Notes: generated by a model from the letters alone, not told the origin. DNA of 18,097 nucleotides from Apopatocola sp963618015 (GCA_963618015.1 CAVEQS010000050.1:1-18097), one strand, 5' to 3'. Shown: positions 1 to 6,573, counted from the stretch's first letter. Numbers and translations are program-made.

Positions 1-9
1 TTTGCCCAT
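1..9 (-). CDS. Start of a gene running off the left edge (Met-Gly-Lys only)
   Basis: On the minus strand an ATG at 9..7 is preceded by a purine-rich AAGGAAG ribosome binding site about 7 bases upstream. An extended -10-like TGGTATAGT lies at 40..32. Only three codons are inside the window, so no product can be named. The spacing of promoter, ribosome binding site and ATG is the only support. Confidence 0.4.
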
Positions 10-31
10 GTTCTCACTTCCTTTCCCTTAT

Positions 32-40
32 ACTATACCA
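32..40 (-). promoter_or_regulatory. Possible extended -10 promoter for the gene at the left edge
   Basis: The minus strand reads TGGTATAGT, a TGn-type extended -10 element, placing a start site near base 25 and a short leader before the ATG at 9. No good -35 hexamer is present. The upstream DNA is instead the palindrome at 43-79, which could be the preceding operon's terminator, an operator, or both. Confidence 0.35.
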
Positions 41-79
41 AAAAAGTAGACACCCCACACTTTTGTGAGTGTCTACTTT
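40..79 (-). terminator. Intrinsic terminator of the two-component/GNAT operon
   Basis: A perfect 11-bp inverted repeat (43-53 with 69-79) encloses a second 3-bp CAC/GTG stem with a TTTT loop. On the minus strand it is followed directly by six T residues (45..40). It lies about 50 bases after the stop codon of the last GNAT gene. A smaller hairpin without a T tract (94-110, 7-bp stem) lies between the gene and this terminator. Confidence 0.8.
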
Positions 80-128
80 CATTTTACTGGTGCACGGGAA
101 GATTTCCCGTCCGCCGGTAATTTATCGT

Positions 129-644
129 TTAGAGATTCAGTTCAAACATTTTGTATTCCGTCCAGCCGGTATCCTCGTAGAACATCGGCTTTGCCTGCAC
201 AAACTGGAACCCAGCGCGGGTATATAGCCGCTCGGCGGCGTCGTTGCCGGAGAGAATGTCCAGCCGGACAGCCTTCTTTCCCGTGCTGCGGGCGAGCTCG
301 ATCATCCCGCGCACGAGCGCCTTGCCGCAGCCGCGCCCCTGTATCGCAGGGTCAACGGCAAGCGCGTGCGGAATGAGCACTTCCTCCGGCGTGAGTTCCT
401 GCGTCCACGGCACGACGGTGTATCCATCGTTGCTCTCGCTGTTGACGATGACGCAGCCGCAAAGCATGTCGCCGTCCGAGAGCGTGTAGAGCTCGCCGCG
501 CGCAAGACTTTTATGCAGGAACTCGTCTGTTGGGTAAATGCCTTTTTTCCAGCCGATGGTTGCTTGATTCATCGCGTCGATCAGCCTCCAGTAAAAATCG
601 CGGATACGCGAAAAATCAGGAGTGACAGCCTTTTGAAACGTCAT
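129..644 (-). CDS. GNAT-family N-acetyltransferase (single domain)
   Basis: A 171-residue protein of the GCN5-related N-acetyltransferase family, which moves the acetyl group of acetyl-CoA to an amine of a substrate that cannot be named here. The acetyl-CoA pyrophosphate-binding motif A appears as LAVDPAIQGRGCGKAL in the middle of the protein. It is followed by a helix, RLDILSGNDAAERLY and the GF turn typical of the C-terminal half. The start at 644 is chosen because GAGGAAG lies 8 bases upstream and MTFQKA matches the start of its paralogue; a longer reading from 695 would overlap the upstream gene. It is closely related to the second half of the upstream GNAT protein (shared GWK-GIYP and VDP blocks), so the pair probably arose by tandem duplication. 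It lies 13 bases after that gene and is last in the response regulator/kinase operon. Confidence 0.85.
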   Translation of the reverse strand: MTFQKAVTPDFSRIRDFYWRLIDAMNQATIGWKKGIYPTDEFLHKSLARGELYTLSDGDMLCGCVIVNSESNDGYTVVPWTQELTPEEVLIPHALAVDPAIQGRGCGKALVRGMIELARSTGKKAVRLDILSGNDAAERLYTRAGFQFVQAKPMFYEDTGWTEYKMFELNL

Positions 645-657
645 GGTTTTATCTTCC

Positions 658-1707
658 TCACAGAGCTTTTTCGAGCAGCACAAGATCAATGTCACTCAGA
701 CCGTTGAACGAGCAGGGGACAATGCCGATCTCTTTATATCCAAGCGAGTGGTAGAGCGCCCGCGCGCGGGTGTTGCGCACGTTCGTATCGATGCGAAGGT
801 ACCGGCAGCCCTGCCGCGCGGCCTCCTGCTCATAAAACGCCTCAAATGCGCGGCCAAGCCCATGGCCTCCAGCGGCGGGATCGACCACAAGCGTGTGCAT
901 AACGAAAATCTCTTCGTCCGGTGCATCAAACTCCCACGGCGCACCGACGTATACGTCAACCTGCATCTGGTTGAGAACGGCGGACGCAGCAACTTTCCCA
1001 TCCAACTCCGCCACAAAAAGATCATCGCGCGCGATCGCGGCCTCCGCCGTGGCACGCACGGGGTAGATGCCGCGCTTCCAGCCGGTTGTGGCGTGCCCGG
1101 CCTCTTCCTCGCGGATGATAGCGTCATAAATAGCCGTCACGGCGTCGATGTCCGCCGCCGTTGCTTTGCGGAATGTAACAGGCATGTTTTTCTCTCCTTT
1201 TTGCAGCAGCCGCTCCATCGGTTGATAGGCGGAAAAATCGTTGGGGTACTCCTCGCCGGTTTTGGTAAAGCCGTTCTTCGTCCAGAACGCCTCGCTTTGC
1301 GGATTCCCTTTGTCTATAGCGAGCCGCAGCTTTTTATATCCGCCGCGCGCGAGCGCGCCGGCAATGCCGGAAAAGAGCGAGCTGCCGGCACCTTTACCCT
1401 GATACATAGTATCAAGCATGAAAAGGCCGATAAATGCGCTGCCGGTCTCCGGATAGTCCAGCACGAGATCCAAAACCGCGGCGAGCATTTTGCCATCGAA
1501 GAAGCCGACGTAGTATTTGTCTGCCATGGTTTTGCCCGGTGGAAGCGCCGTCAGCCCTTCGCGCATATCTTCCAGTGACGGCGCGGGGGCGTGGTAACGG
1601 TAATAGACCGTATTTTTGTCCGATAACGCAAGCATGGCGGGTGCGTCGGATTCATTCAGCCGCCGGACGGCGAACCGGCTGGACAGCGCGGAAATATCAA
1701 AGCTCAT
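658..1707 (-). CDS. Tandem two-domain GNAT acetyltransferase, probable fusion of two genes
   Basis: 349 residues with two complete GNAT domains. Domain 1 (about 10-168) has the acetyl-CoA loop in MYQGKGAGSSL and the common Firmicutes signature DKGNPQSEAFWTKNGF. Domain 2 (175-349) starts MPVTFRKA, carries VDPAAGGHGLGRAF as motif A and is a paralogue of the next gene. The start at 1707 follows AAAGGAGA and its ATGA overlaps the kinase stop codon, indicating translational coupling. A longer reading from 1941 would lie inside the kinase gene and was rejected. The join is odd: domain 1 has its natural end at MERLL, the next codon is CAA (one base from TAA), and the linker encodes a perfect ribosome binding site before an ATG at 1185. 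The region may therefore make the fused protein and a free domain 2. Substrates are unknown. Confidence 0.85.
   Translation of the reverse strand: MSFDISALSSRFAVRRLNESDAPAMLALSDKNTVYYRYHAPAPSLEDMREGLTALPPGKTMADKYYVGFFDGKMLAAVLDLVLDYPETGSAFIGLFMLDTMYQGKGAGSSLFSGIAGALARGGYKKLRLAIDKGNPQSEAFWTKNGFTKTGEEYPNDFSAYQPMERLLQKGEKNMPVTFRKATAADIDAVTAIYDAIIREEEAGHATTGWKRGIYPVRATAEAAIARDDLFVAELDGKVAASAVLNQMQVDVYVGAPWEFDAPDEEIFVMHTLVVDPAAGGHGLGRAFEAFYEQEAARQGCRYLRIDTNVRNTRARALYHSLGYKEIGIVPCSFNGLSDIDLVLLEKAL
1183..1202 (-). promoter_or_regulatory. Internal ribosome binding site and ATG inside the fused GNAT gene
   Basis: The minus strand reads AAAAAGGAGAG, a 6-base spacer, then an in-frame ATG at 1185..1183. 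This site is stronger than many gene starts in the window and falls exactly at the boundary of the two GNAT domains. It would produce a 175-residue second domain alone, matching the size of the downstream paralogue. Confidence 0.65.
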
Positions 1708-2915
1708 TTTTGGTCTCCTTTCGCGGTCGGGAGTGTGATGGTAAATACGTTCCCGCCCTCTTTGCCCTCGCAGCGGATCTTGCCGCTGTGTTCGGTCACA
1801 ATGCTCTCGGCGATTGAAAGGCCGAGACCGTAGCTGTGATCCATGGCGCGGGCGCGGTCGGCGCGGTAAAAGCGCTTGAAAACGTTCCTGCATTCCTCCG
1901 GCGAGAGCGGCTCGCCGGGGGTTTCGACGCTCAGAGCGCATTTCTCATGACCGGCCTTTTTCAGTTCCACCCGGACAGAACCGGGCGCGGAATATTTGAC
2001 GGCGTTGTCGAGCAATATCTCCACGCTCTGGCGGAGATGCTGCGCGCTGCCGCGCACCGTAATGCTGGGTTCAATGTCGGTTTCCAGGGTCAGGCCCTTC
2101 TCAAAGAACAGCGCTTCAAATGGCAGCACGGCGTCCTGTGTGAGCGCGCTCAGATCGAGCGGGGCAAAAACCTTCTTTACTGCGCCGTTATCCACTCTTG
2201 CGAGCTCTAAAAGGCTCTCCACCAGTCCGCGCATCTGGTGCGACATGGTGAGGATGCTCTCGGCAAAACGCTGCCGCTCCGGTTCGGAGTATGAGGGATC
2301 TTTGAGCATTTCCGCGTTCGTGAGGATCACGGTGAGCGGCGTTTTCAGCTCATGGGAGGCGTCGGACACAAATTGCTTCTGCTGCGTCCATGCCTTTTCC
2401 ACCGGCTTCACCGCCCAGCGCGCCAGAAGAAAGCTGACGGCGAGAAACACCGCCGCGGCGCAAAGACCGATGAAGATACAGCTTCGCCAGAGATTCTGCA
2501 TCGTGGCGTTCGCGCTGGATATGTCGGCAAAGACGATATACTCGTTCCCGCGCCACGCCGTGCGCAGATAGCGGAGAGAATAATCGCGCAGCAGTCCCTG
2601 TTCGTCGCCGGAGCGCAGCGCTTCCGTAACGATGCCGGAGAGCACCTGCTCATCGGAGAGATCAAGATAGCTTGTCCCGCTCACGCGCACGCTGCCGTAG
2701 GGCGAGATGCGTACCGTAAAGTAGGGAAGACGCGAGGATGTGTCCGGCCAATTGAGCTGCAAGGGATCGGCGGCCACAGCGGTGATCATATCCACGGTTT
2801 CCCGCTCAAGATTTGCGTGCGTTGTGTGCAGCAGCACGCCGAAGATCGTGCAGAGGATCACGAGCACGATCGCCATATTGATGCCGACAAACCGCAGCCG
2901 AAGCTTTTTCAGCAT
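1704..2915 (-). CDS. Sensor histidine kinase (membrane-bound, partner of the OmpR-type regulator)
   Basis: 403 residues. One membrane helix lies at about 12-30, an extracytoplasmic sensing region of some 115 residues follows, and a second helix lies at about 146-167. A short linker then leads to the HisKA dimerisation domain with phosphoacceptor His188 in FVSDASHELKTPLT. The ATPase domain has the N box LLDNAVKYS (Asn304), the F box VFKRFYRAD and the G2 box GLGLSIA (363-369). The usual Asp-containing G1 box (DxGxGI) reads VETPGEPLS, so a conserved nucleotide-binding Asp is missing. There is no full HAMP domain. The start at 2915 overlaps the regulator's stop by 7 bases with GGAGG upstream, so the two are co-translated. 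The ligand cannot be told from the sequence. Confidence 0.95.
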   Translation of the reverse strand: MLKKLRLRFVGINMAIVLVILCTIFGVLLHTTHANLERETVDMITAVAADPLQLNWPDTSSRLPYFTVRISPYGSVRVSGTSYLDLSDEQVLSGIVTEALRSGDEQGLLRDYSLRYLRTAWRGNEYIVFADISSANATMQNLWRSCIFIGLCAAAVFLAVSFLLARWAVKPVEKAWTQQKQFVSDASHELKTPLTVILTNAEMLKDPSYSEPERQRFAESILTMSHQMRGLVESLLELARVDNGAVKKVFAPLDLSALTQDAVLPFEALFFEKGLTLETDIEPSITVRGSAQHLRQSVEILLDNAVKYSAPGSVRVELKKAGHEKCALSVETPGEPLSPEECRNVFKRFYRADRARAMDHSYGLGLSIAESIVTEHSGKIRCEGKEGGNVFTITLPTAKGDQK

Positions 2916-3586
2916 GAGGAAGCCACCTCCAGATGATAGCCGAGCCGCCGGACGGATTCGATGCGAACGTCCGACCCGATGCTTGCCAACTTCTTGCGCA
3001 GAAAGCCGACATAGACCTCCACGCTGTTTTCCACAGCGTTGGAATCAAAGCCCCACACGCGAGAGAGCAGCGCTTCCTTGGAGAGATTGCTGCCGCCGGA
3101 CTGGAGCAGCAGACGCATCACGTCAAACTCCCGCGCCGAGAGCCGCACAGACTTTTCGCCGCAGCAAAGTGTGCTGGAGGCAAGATCGAGCGACGTGTTG
3201 CCGAACGAGAGCGCGTCCACCTGCGCTCCCTGCCGCCGCAGCAGCGCGTTGATGCACGCGAGCAGTTCGCGCGTATCGAAGGGTTTCGTGAGATAGTAAT
3301 CCGCCCCAGCATTGAGTCCTTCCACGCGGTCTTCCAGACTCGAGCGCGCCGTGAGCATCAAAATCGGCACGCCGCACCGCCTCGCACGGACGGAGCGGGC
3401 AACGGCGTATCCGTCCATGCCGGGCATCATCACATCCAGTATCAGCAGATCGTATACGCCGAGCTCGGCGTACTCCGCGCCGGAAATGCCGTCATACACG
3501 GTCTCTACATCAAAGCCCTTGCTTTCCAGAAGCGTTTTGAGCGAGTCGGCCAGCAGCTTTTCATCCTCAACGATCAGTATTTTCAT
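2909..3586 (-). CDS. OmpR/PhoB-family response regulator
   Basis: 225 residues: an N-terminal receiver domain (1-115) and a C-terminal winged-helix DNA-binding domain. Receiver residues are intact: acidic pocket E7/D8, phosphoacceptor Asp51 in LLILDVMMPGMDG, Thr79 and Lys101 in the YLTKPF motif. The winged helix carries LSAREFDVMRLLL, the recognition region around SRVWGF and VEVYVGFLRKKL, and ends with the wing RRLGYHLE. The start at 3586 (MKILIVED) is the family's normal start and has AAGAGGTG 7 bases upstream; a longer reading from 3715 would run through the promoter. First gene of the operon with the kinase and two acetyltransferase genes. An 11-bp-spaced direct repeat in its promoter suggests it controls its own transcription. 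Confidence 0.97.
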   Translation of the reverse strand: MKILIVEDEKLLADSLKTLLESKGFDVETVYDGISGAEYAELGVYDLLILDVMMPGMDGYAVARSVRARRCGVPILMLTARSSLEDRVEGLNAGADYYLTKPFDTRELLACINALLRRQGAQVDALSFGNTSLDLASSTLCCGEKSVRLSAREFDVMRLLLQSGGSNLSKEALLSRVWGFDSNAVENSVEVYVGFLRKKLASIGSDVRIESVRRLGYHLEVASSC

Positions 3587-3606
3587 GGTATACACCTCTT
3601 TTGTTG

Positions 3607-3648
3607 TTCGCATTATACTACAATGCGAATCTGAAAGGAAGCTGAAAG
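3607..3648 (-). promoter_or_regulatory. Promoter and probable autoregulatory operator of the response regulator operon
   Basis: The minus strand has a consensus TATAAT at 3617..3612, 26 bases before the response regulator ATG. No TTGACA is found 17 bases upstream. Two exact copies of CTTTCAG instead lie at 3648..3642 and 3637..3631, with an 11-bp period. OmpR/PhoB-type regulators bind such direct repeats and typically replace a weak -35. A perfect 8-bp inverted repeat, TTCGCATT/AATGCGAA (3607-3614 and 3622-3629), brackets the -10. The promoter assignment is firm; the operator role is inferred. Confidence 0.7.
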
Positions 3649-3682
3649 ACCGGGCGCTTTGCATAGTTTTTTCTCCGGACGC

Positions 3683-3711
3683 TTGACATTCGGCGGAAAC
3701 GGTGGTAGACT
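3683..3711 (+). promoter_or_regulatory. Sigma-A promoter of the T-box leader and alaA
   Basis: TTGACA (3683-3688), a 17-bp spacer and TAGACT (3706-3711) with an extended TGG element. Transcription should begin near 3718, just before the T-box leader. It diverges from the response regulator promoter, with only about 65 bases between the two core elements. Confidence 0.8.
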
Positions 3712-3717
3712 CCACTC

Positions 3718-3978
3718 AATCCATAAGAAAACGCTTTGACGGGAAAGAGTACGAACATCGTTCGCATGCAGAGAAGAGGCGGTTGGTGCAAGCCTTGATG
3801 CGTTCCGTTCGGAAGCCATCCCTGAGCGGCCGGGAGAAAATGCCCGGACGGAGTCTCGCCGTTATATTGAGAGCCGGTATGCAGTACCGGGCAGAGTGCG
3901 GACGTCTTGTCCGAATTCAGGTGGTAACACGGAGTATTTTCCGCCCTGAGCCGTTTGGCTCAGGGCGTTTTCATTTTT
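3718..3978 (+). promoter_or_regulatory. T-box riboswitch, alanine specifier (GCC)
   Basis: A tRNA-sensing leader upstream of alaA. Stem I begins with the conserved GAAAGAGTA (AGTA at 3748-3751), has the distal GGTTGGTGCAAGCC loop (3781-3794), and the 3' side of its specifier loop reads GGAA-GCC-ATCCCTGAG. The specifier is therefore GCC (3815-3817), alanine. Hairpins follow at about 3831-3846, 3873-3890 and 3899-3912. The T-box sequence AGGTGGTAACACGG (3920-3933) contains the UGGU bulge (3922-3925), whose U fits the A73 discriminator of tRNA-Ala. The antiterminator 3' strand (CCGCCCTG, 3941-3948) overlaps the terminator's 5' strand. Expected logic: uncharged tRNA-Ala stabilises the antiterminator and turns alaA on. 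Class and specifier agree with the downstream enzyme. Confidence 0.92.
3942..3978 (+). terminator. T-box-controlled intrinsic terminator
   Basis: A perfect 11-bp stem (CGCCCTGAGCC at 3942-3952 with 3957-3967), GTTT loop and the run TTTTCATTTTT. It is mutually exclusive with the T-box antiterminator and lies 18 bases before the alaA start codon. Confidence 0.92.
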
Positions 3979-3996
3979 GCAAAAAGGAGAAACACC

Positions 3997-5226
3997 ATGG
4001 AAAAGAGAAATTACGAGCAGTCCAAAAAGCTCGACAACGTCTGCTACGACATCCGCGGTCCCGTAATGGATGAGGCCATGCGCATGGAAGCGCGCGGTGC
4101 GAATATATTGAAGCTCAACATCGGCAACCCTGCGCCCTTCGGCTTTTGTGCCCCGGACGAGGTCATTCTCGATATGATCTACAACCTGCGCAACTGCGAG
4201 GGCTATTCGGATTCCCGCGGCCTTTTCTCCGCCCGCAAGGCGATCATGCAGTACTGCCAGGTCAAGGGTATCCCCAATGTCGGCATCAACGACATCTTCA
4301 CCGGCAATGGCGTGAGCGAGCTCATTACGCTCACCATGCAGGGGCTGCTGGATGACGGCGACGAGATACTTGTCCCCGCGCCGGATTACCCGCTCTGGAC
4401 GGCGTCCATCACGCTTGCTGGCGGCAAGGCGGTGCATTATCTCTGCGATGAGCAGCAGGACTGGTATCCCGATATCAACGACCTCCGCTCCAAGGTCACG
4501 CCCAAGACGAAGGGCATTGTTGTCATCAACCCGAACAACCCGACCGGTGCTCTCTATCCGAAGGAAGTTCTCGAGCAGATCGTGCAGGTTGCCCGCGAGA
4601 ACGATCTTATCCTCTTTGCCGACGAGATTTACGACCGCCTCGTTATGCAGGGGGAGGACGAGCATATCGCGCTCGCCTCGCTCGCGCCCGATCTTCTGAC
4701 GCTCTGCTTCAATGGCCTCTCCAAGTCCCACCGCGTTGCGGGCTTCCGCGTCGGCTGGGTGTGCCTTGCCGGCGATAAGTCCCACGCTAAGGGCTATATC
4801 GAAGGACTGAATCTTCTTGCCAAAATGCGCCTTTGTTCCAACGTTCCGGCGCAGAGCATCATCCAGACTTCTCTCGGCGGCTATCAGTCGGTGGACGAAT
4901 ATCTCTGCCCCGGCGGACGGCTGTACGAGCAGCGCGAGCTCATCTGGAAAACGCTCAACTCCATTCCTGGACTGAGCGCAGCCAAGCCGAGAGCGGCGTT
5001 CTACATCTTCCCGAAGGTGGATACGAAGAAGTTCAACATCCACAGCGACGAGCTGATGGCGCTTGACCTGCTGCGAGAGCAGAAGATCCTCGTCACCGCC
5101 GGAACGGGCTTCAACTGGGGCGAGCCGGATCACTTCCGCATCGTTTACCTGCCCGACCTCGTCTCTCTGAACGATGCCTCCCGGCGTCTCGAAAAGTTCT
5201 TCGGCAGCTACCGGCAGAAGGATTGA
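3997..5226 (+). CDS. alaA: Glutamate-pyruvate (alanine) aminotransferase, AlaA type
   Basis: 409 residues. A PLP-dependent fold-type I aminotransferase that converts pyruvate and glutamate to alanine and 2-oxoglutarate in the cytoplasm. It closely follows the E. coli AlaA pattern from end to end: KLDNVCYDIRGPV near the N terminus, LKLNIGNPAPFGF, the APDYPLWTA block, NPNNPTGALY, FADEIYDR and the PLP-lysine motif NGLSKSHRVAGFRVGW with Lys243. The C terminus has the substrate-binding Arg in DHFRIVYLP. Length is normal for the subgroup (about 405). The start at 3997 follows AAAGGAGA; an upstream in-frame ATG at 3955 lies inside the T-box terminator and was rejected. It is a single-gene transcript under an alanine T-box, which independently supports alanine synthesis as its role. 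Confidence 0.95.
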   Translation: MEKRNYEQSKKLDNVCYDIRGPVMDEAMRMEARGANILKLNIGNPAPFGFCAPDEVILDMIYNLRNCEGYSDSRGLFSARKAIMQYCQVKGIPNVGINDIFTGNGVSELITLTMQGLLDDGDEILVPAPDYPLWTASITLAGGKAVHYLCDEQQDWYPDINDLRSKVTPKTKGIVVINPNNPTGALYPKEVLEQIVQVARENDLILFADEIYDRLVMQGEDEHIALASLAPDLLTLCFNGLSKSHRVAGFRVGWVCLAGDKSHAKGYIEGLNLLAKMRLCSNVPAQSIIQTSLGGYQSVDEYLCPGGRLYEQRELIWKTLNSIPGLSAAKPRAAFYIFPKVDTKKFNIHSDELMALDLLREQKILVTAGTGFNWGEPDHFRIVYLPDLVSLNDASRRLEKFFGSYRQKD

Positions 5227-5248
5227 TTTTAAAACCGGATATAAGGAA

Positions 5249-5285
5249 AGCCCGCGGGAGTCGAAACTCCTGCGGGCTCATTTTA
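5249..5285. terminator. Intrinsic terminator between alaA and the convergent membrane protein gene
   Basis: A 13-bp stem with one G-U pair (5249-5261 with 5266-5278), CGAA loop, followed by CATTTTAT on the plus strand. It lies 22 bases after the alaA stop codon and ends next to the stop codon of the convergent gene. It probably serves alaA mainly, since its minus-strand tail (TTTCCTT) is weaker. Confidence 0.85.
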
Positions 5286-6476
5286 TGCCGTGCGTCGGAC
5301 GGCTTTCTTTTTCAGCAGAAGATATAGTGTGAGAATGACCATGGCGGCGAGGAGGGCGAGACTTGCCCAGCCGAGCGGGAGAAATACGGCGCTGCCGTAA
5401 ATATCCTTCAGTAGCGCGAGTGCCGAGGCAAAGCTCACGCACACCGCCGCCGGGATGACCTTTGGCTCCAAACAGCAGAGCGCAACGAGGAGCACCTCCG
5501 CGCCGTAAAGGCTGTCAGCACTCATCCACGGCAGGAGCGCCACGGCGCAGAGCGAGGCGAGCGAGAGCGCCGTGAGCTGCCGCCGCCGGTCGGCGGCGAG
5601 GCTTTTCCGGCTCATGCGCCATACAAGCAGCAGCGCGAAAACAACGTAAAGCGCAATGCCGGTCGGGGCGATGAAGGAATATTGCGTAAGCGAGTATATG
5701 CCCGGCGCACCGCCGAAGAGCGGCCGCGCGGTGAGCGTTCCGAGCGCCGGATAAAACGGCAGGCAATCGCCTCCGGGGCGGCCGAGCAGCAGCGCCGGGA
5801 TCATGACGGCAACATACCAGCCGACGAGATGCAGCAGCGAAAACCATGTGTTGCGCCGCACGGCGGTGAACACCCAGAACACCGGCACGATCCAGAGTGC
5901 CGAGGGATGGAACGCTACGGCAAGCGCGAGCATCCCCGCGCACCAGCGCCACTCCCCGCGCATAGCGCAGGAGGCCGCGAGCGCGATGAACACCCACCAG
6001 AGACTGTCGCCGGCGGCGGAGCAGACCCCCTGAAAGATGCCGGAGGGGAGTAGAAGTACGATGAGGAAGGCAAAGAGCCGCGGCTGCGCGCGTACCGTGA
6101 CGCATTGCACACACCGCTGCGCCGCCCAGGCCATCGTCACCTCGGCAAAGACGCAGAGATATTTAAATAAGGTAAGCCCGCCGCCCGGTGCGAGAGAAAA
6201 AAACGCCAGAAAGTACTGCACCGGAATCGAGTAGGGAAGTGCGGAAGAGCGGATGCCCCAGAAGCCTCCGGCGTCGCGATACCAGGCGATAGCGTTTTCC
6301 ACGGCGCTTGCCGTGTCGTTCGGCGCGATGCCGAAAAGGAAAAACCGCACGCCGAACGCGGCGAGCAGAACGCCGAGCACGGCAAAGCGCGTTCGGGAGT
6401 TCTTTACAAGCCCCTCGGTATACAGCAGAAGGTAGCTCAGCCCCGCGAGGGCGAGCAAAATCAGAAATCGTTCCAT
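5283..6476 (-). CDS. Polytopic membrane protein, Gpi18/COG5542-like GT-C glycosyltransferase (tentative)
   Basis: 397 residues with about 11-12 hydrophobic helices from residue 3 to the C terminus and a KKKAVRR positive tail. The layout recalls the Gpi18-like mannosyltransferase family: after the second helix NDTASAVENAIAWYRDAGGF resembles the family's Asp-containing first outer loop. LLPSGIFQG..GDSLWWVF recalls its P-x(n)-GQxDS block, and LPWMSADSLYGAEVL sits where MHERY-type motifs occur. Several expected residues differ (no K-x-Q after the sixth helix, no HER triad), so it may be a divergent or inactive relative. Such enzymes use polyprenyl-phosphate sugars at the outer face of the membrane. 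The start at 6476 follows CCGGAG 6 bases upstream; a reading from 6539 would begin at the predicted transcription start. It stands alone, divergent from rpoB and convergent with alaA. Confidence 0.7.
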   Translation of the reverse strand: MERFLILLALAGLSYLLLYTEGLVKNSRTRFAVLGVLLAAFGVRFFLFGIAPNDTASAVENAIAWYRDAGGFWGIRSSALPYSIPVQYFLAFFSLAPGGGLTLFKYLCVFAEVTMAWAAQRCVQCVTVRAQPRLFAFLIVLLLPSGIFQGVCSAAGDSLWWVFIALAASCAMRGEWRWCAGMLALAVAFHPSALWIVPVFWVFTAVRRNTWFSLLHLVGWYVAVMIPALLLGRPGGDCLPFYPALGTLTARPLFGGAPGIYSLTQYSFIAPTGIALYVVFALLLVWRMSRKSLAADRRRQLTALSLASLCAVALLPWMSADSLYGAEVLLVALCCLEPKVIPAAVCVSFASALALLKDIYGSAVFLPLGWASLALLAAMVILTLYLLLKKKAVRRTA

Positions 6477-6543
6477 TGACAGCTCCGGAAATGCGTTGTT
6501 TCTGTGTATTTTACGGCAAACGGCGGCTCGCGGCAACACAGAA

Positions 6544-6573
6544 ATTATAAAAAAATCGCCCTTGACACTACAA
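6544..6573 (-). promoter_or_regulatory. Promoter of the membrane protein gene
   Basis: The minus strand reads TTGTAG (6573..6568), an 18-bp spacer and consensus TATAAT (6549..6544). The predicted start is near 6537, giving a leader of about 60 bases. The elements interleave with the rpoB promoter: the rpoB -35 at 6562-6567 lies inside this promoter's spacer, so the two polymerase complexes should exclude each other. Confidence 0.65.

Noticed and set aside
94..110. 7-bp hairpin after the last GNAT gene as a terminator
   Set aside because: No T tract follows on either strand; the hairpin at 43-79 with T6 is the better terminator.
643..1578. 311-codon plus-strand frame across the GNAT genes
   Set aside because: The opposite strand encodes clear GNAT motifs with ribosome binding sites; this frame is rich in Arg and Ala with no domain.
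3862..5133. 423-codon open frame antisense to alaA
   Set aside because: Codon-aligned shadow of alaA that also reads through the T-box leader, which is a well-supported RNA element.
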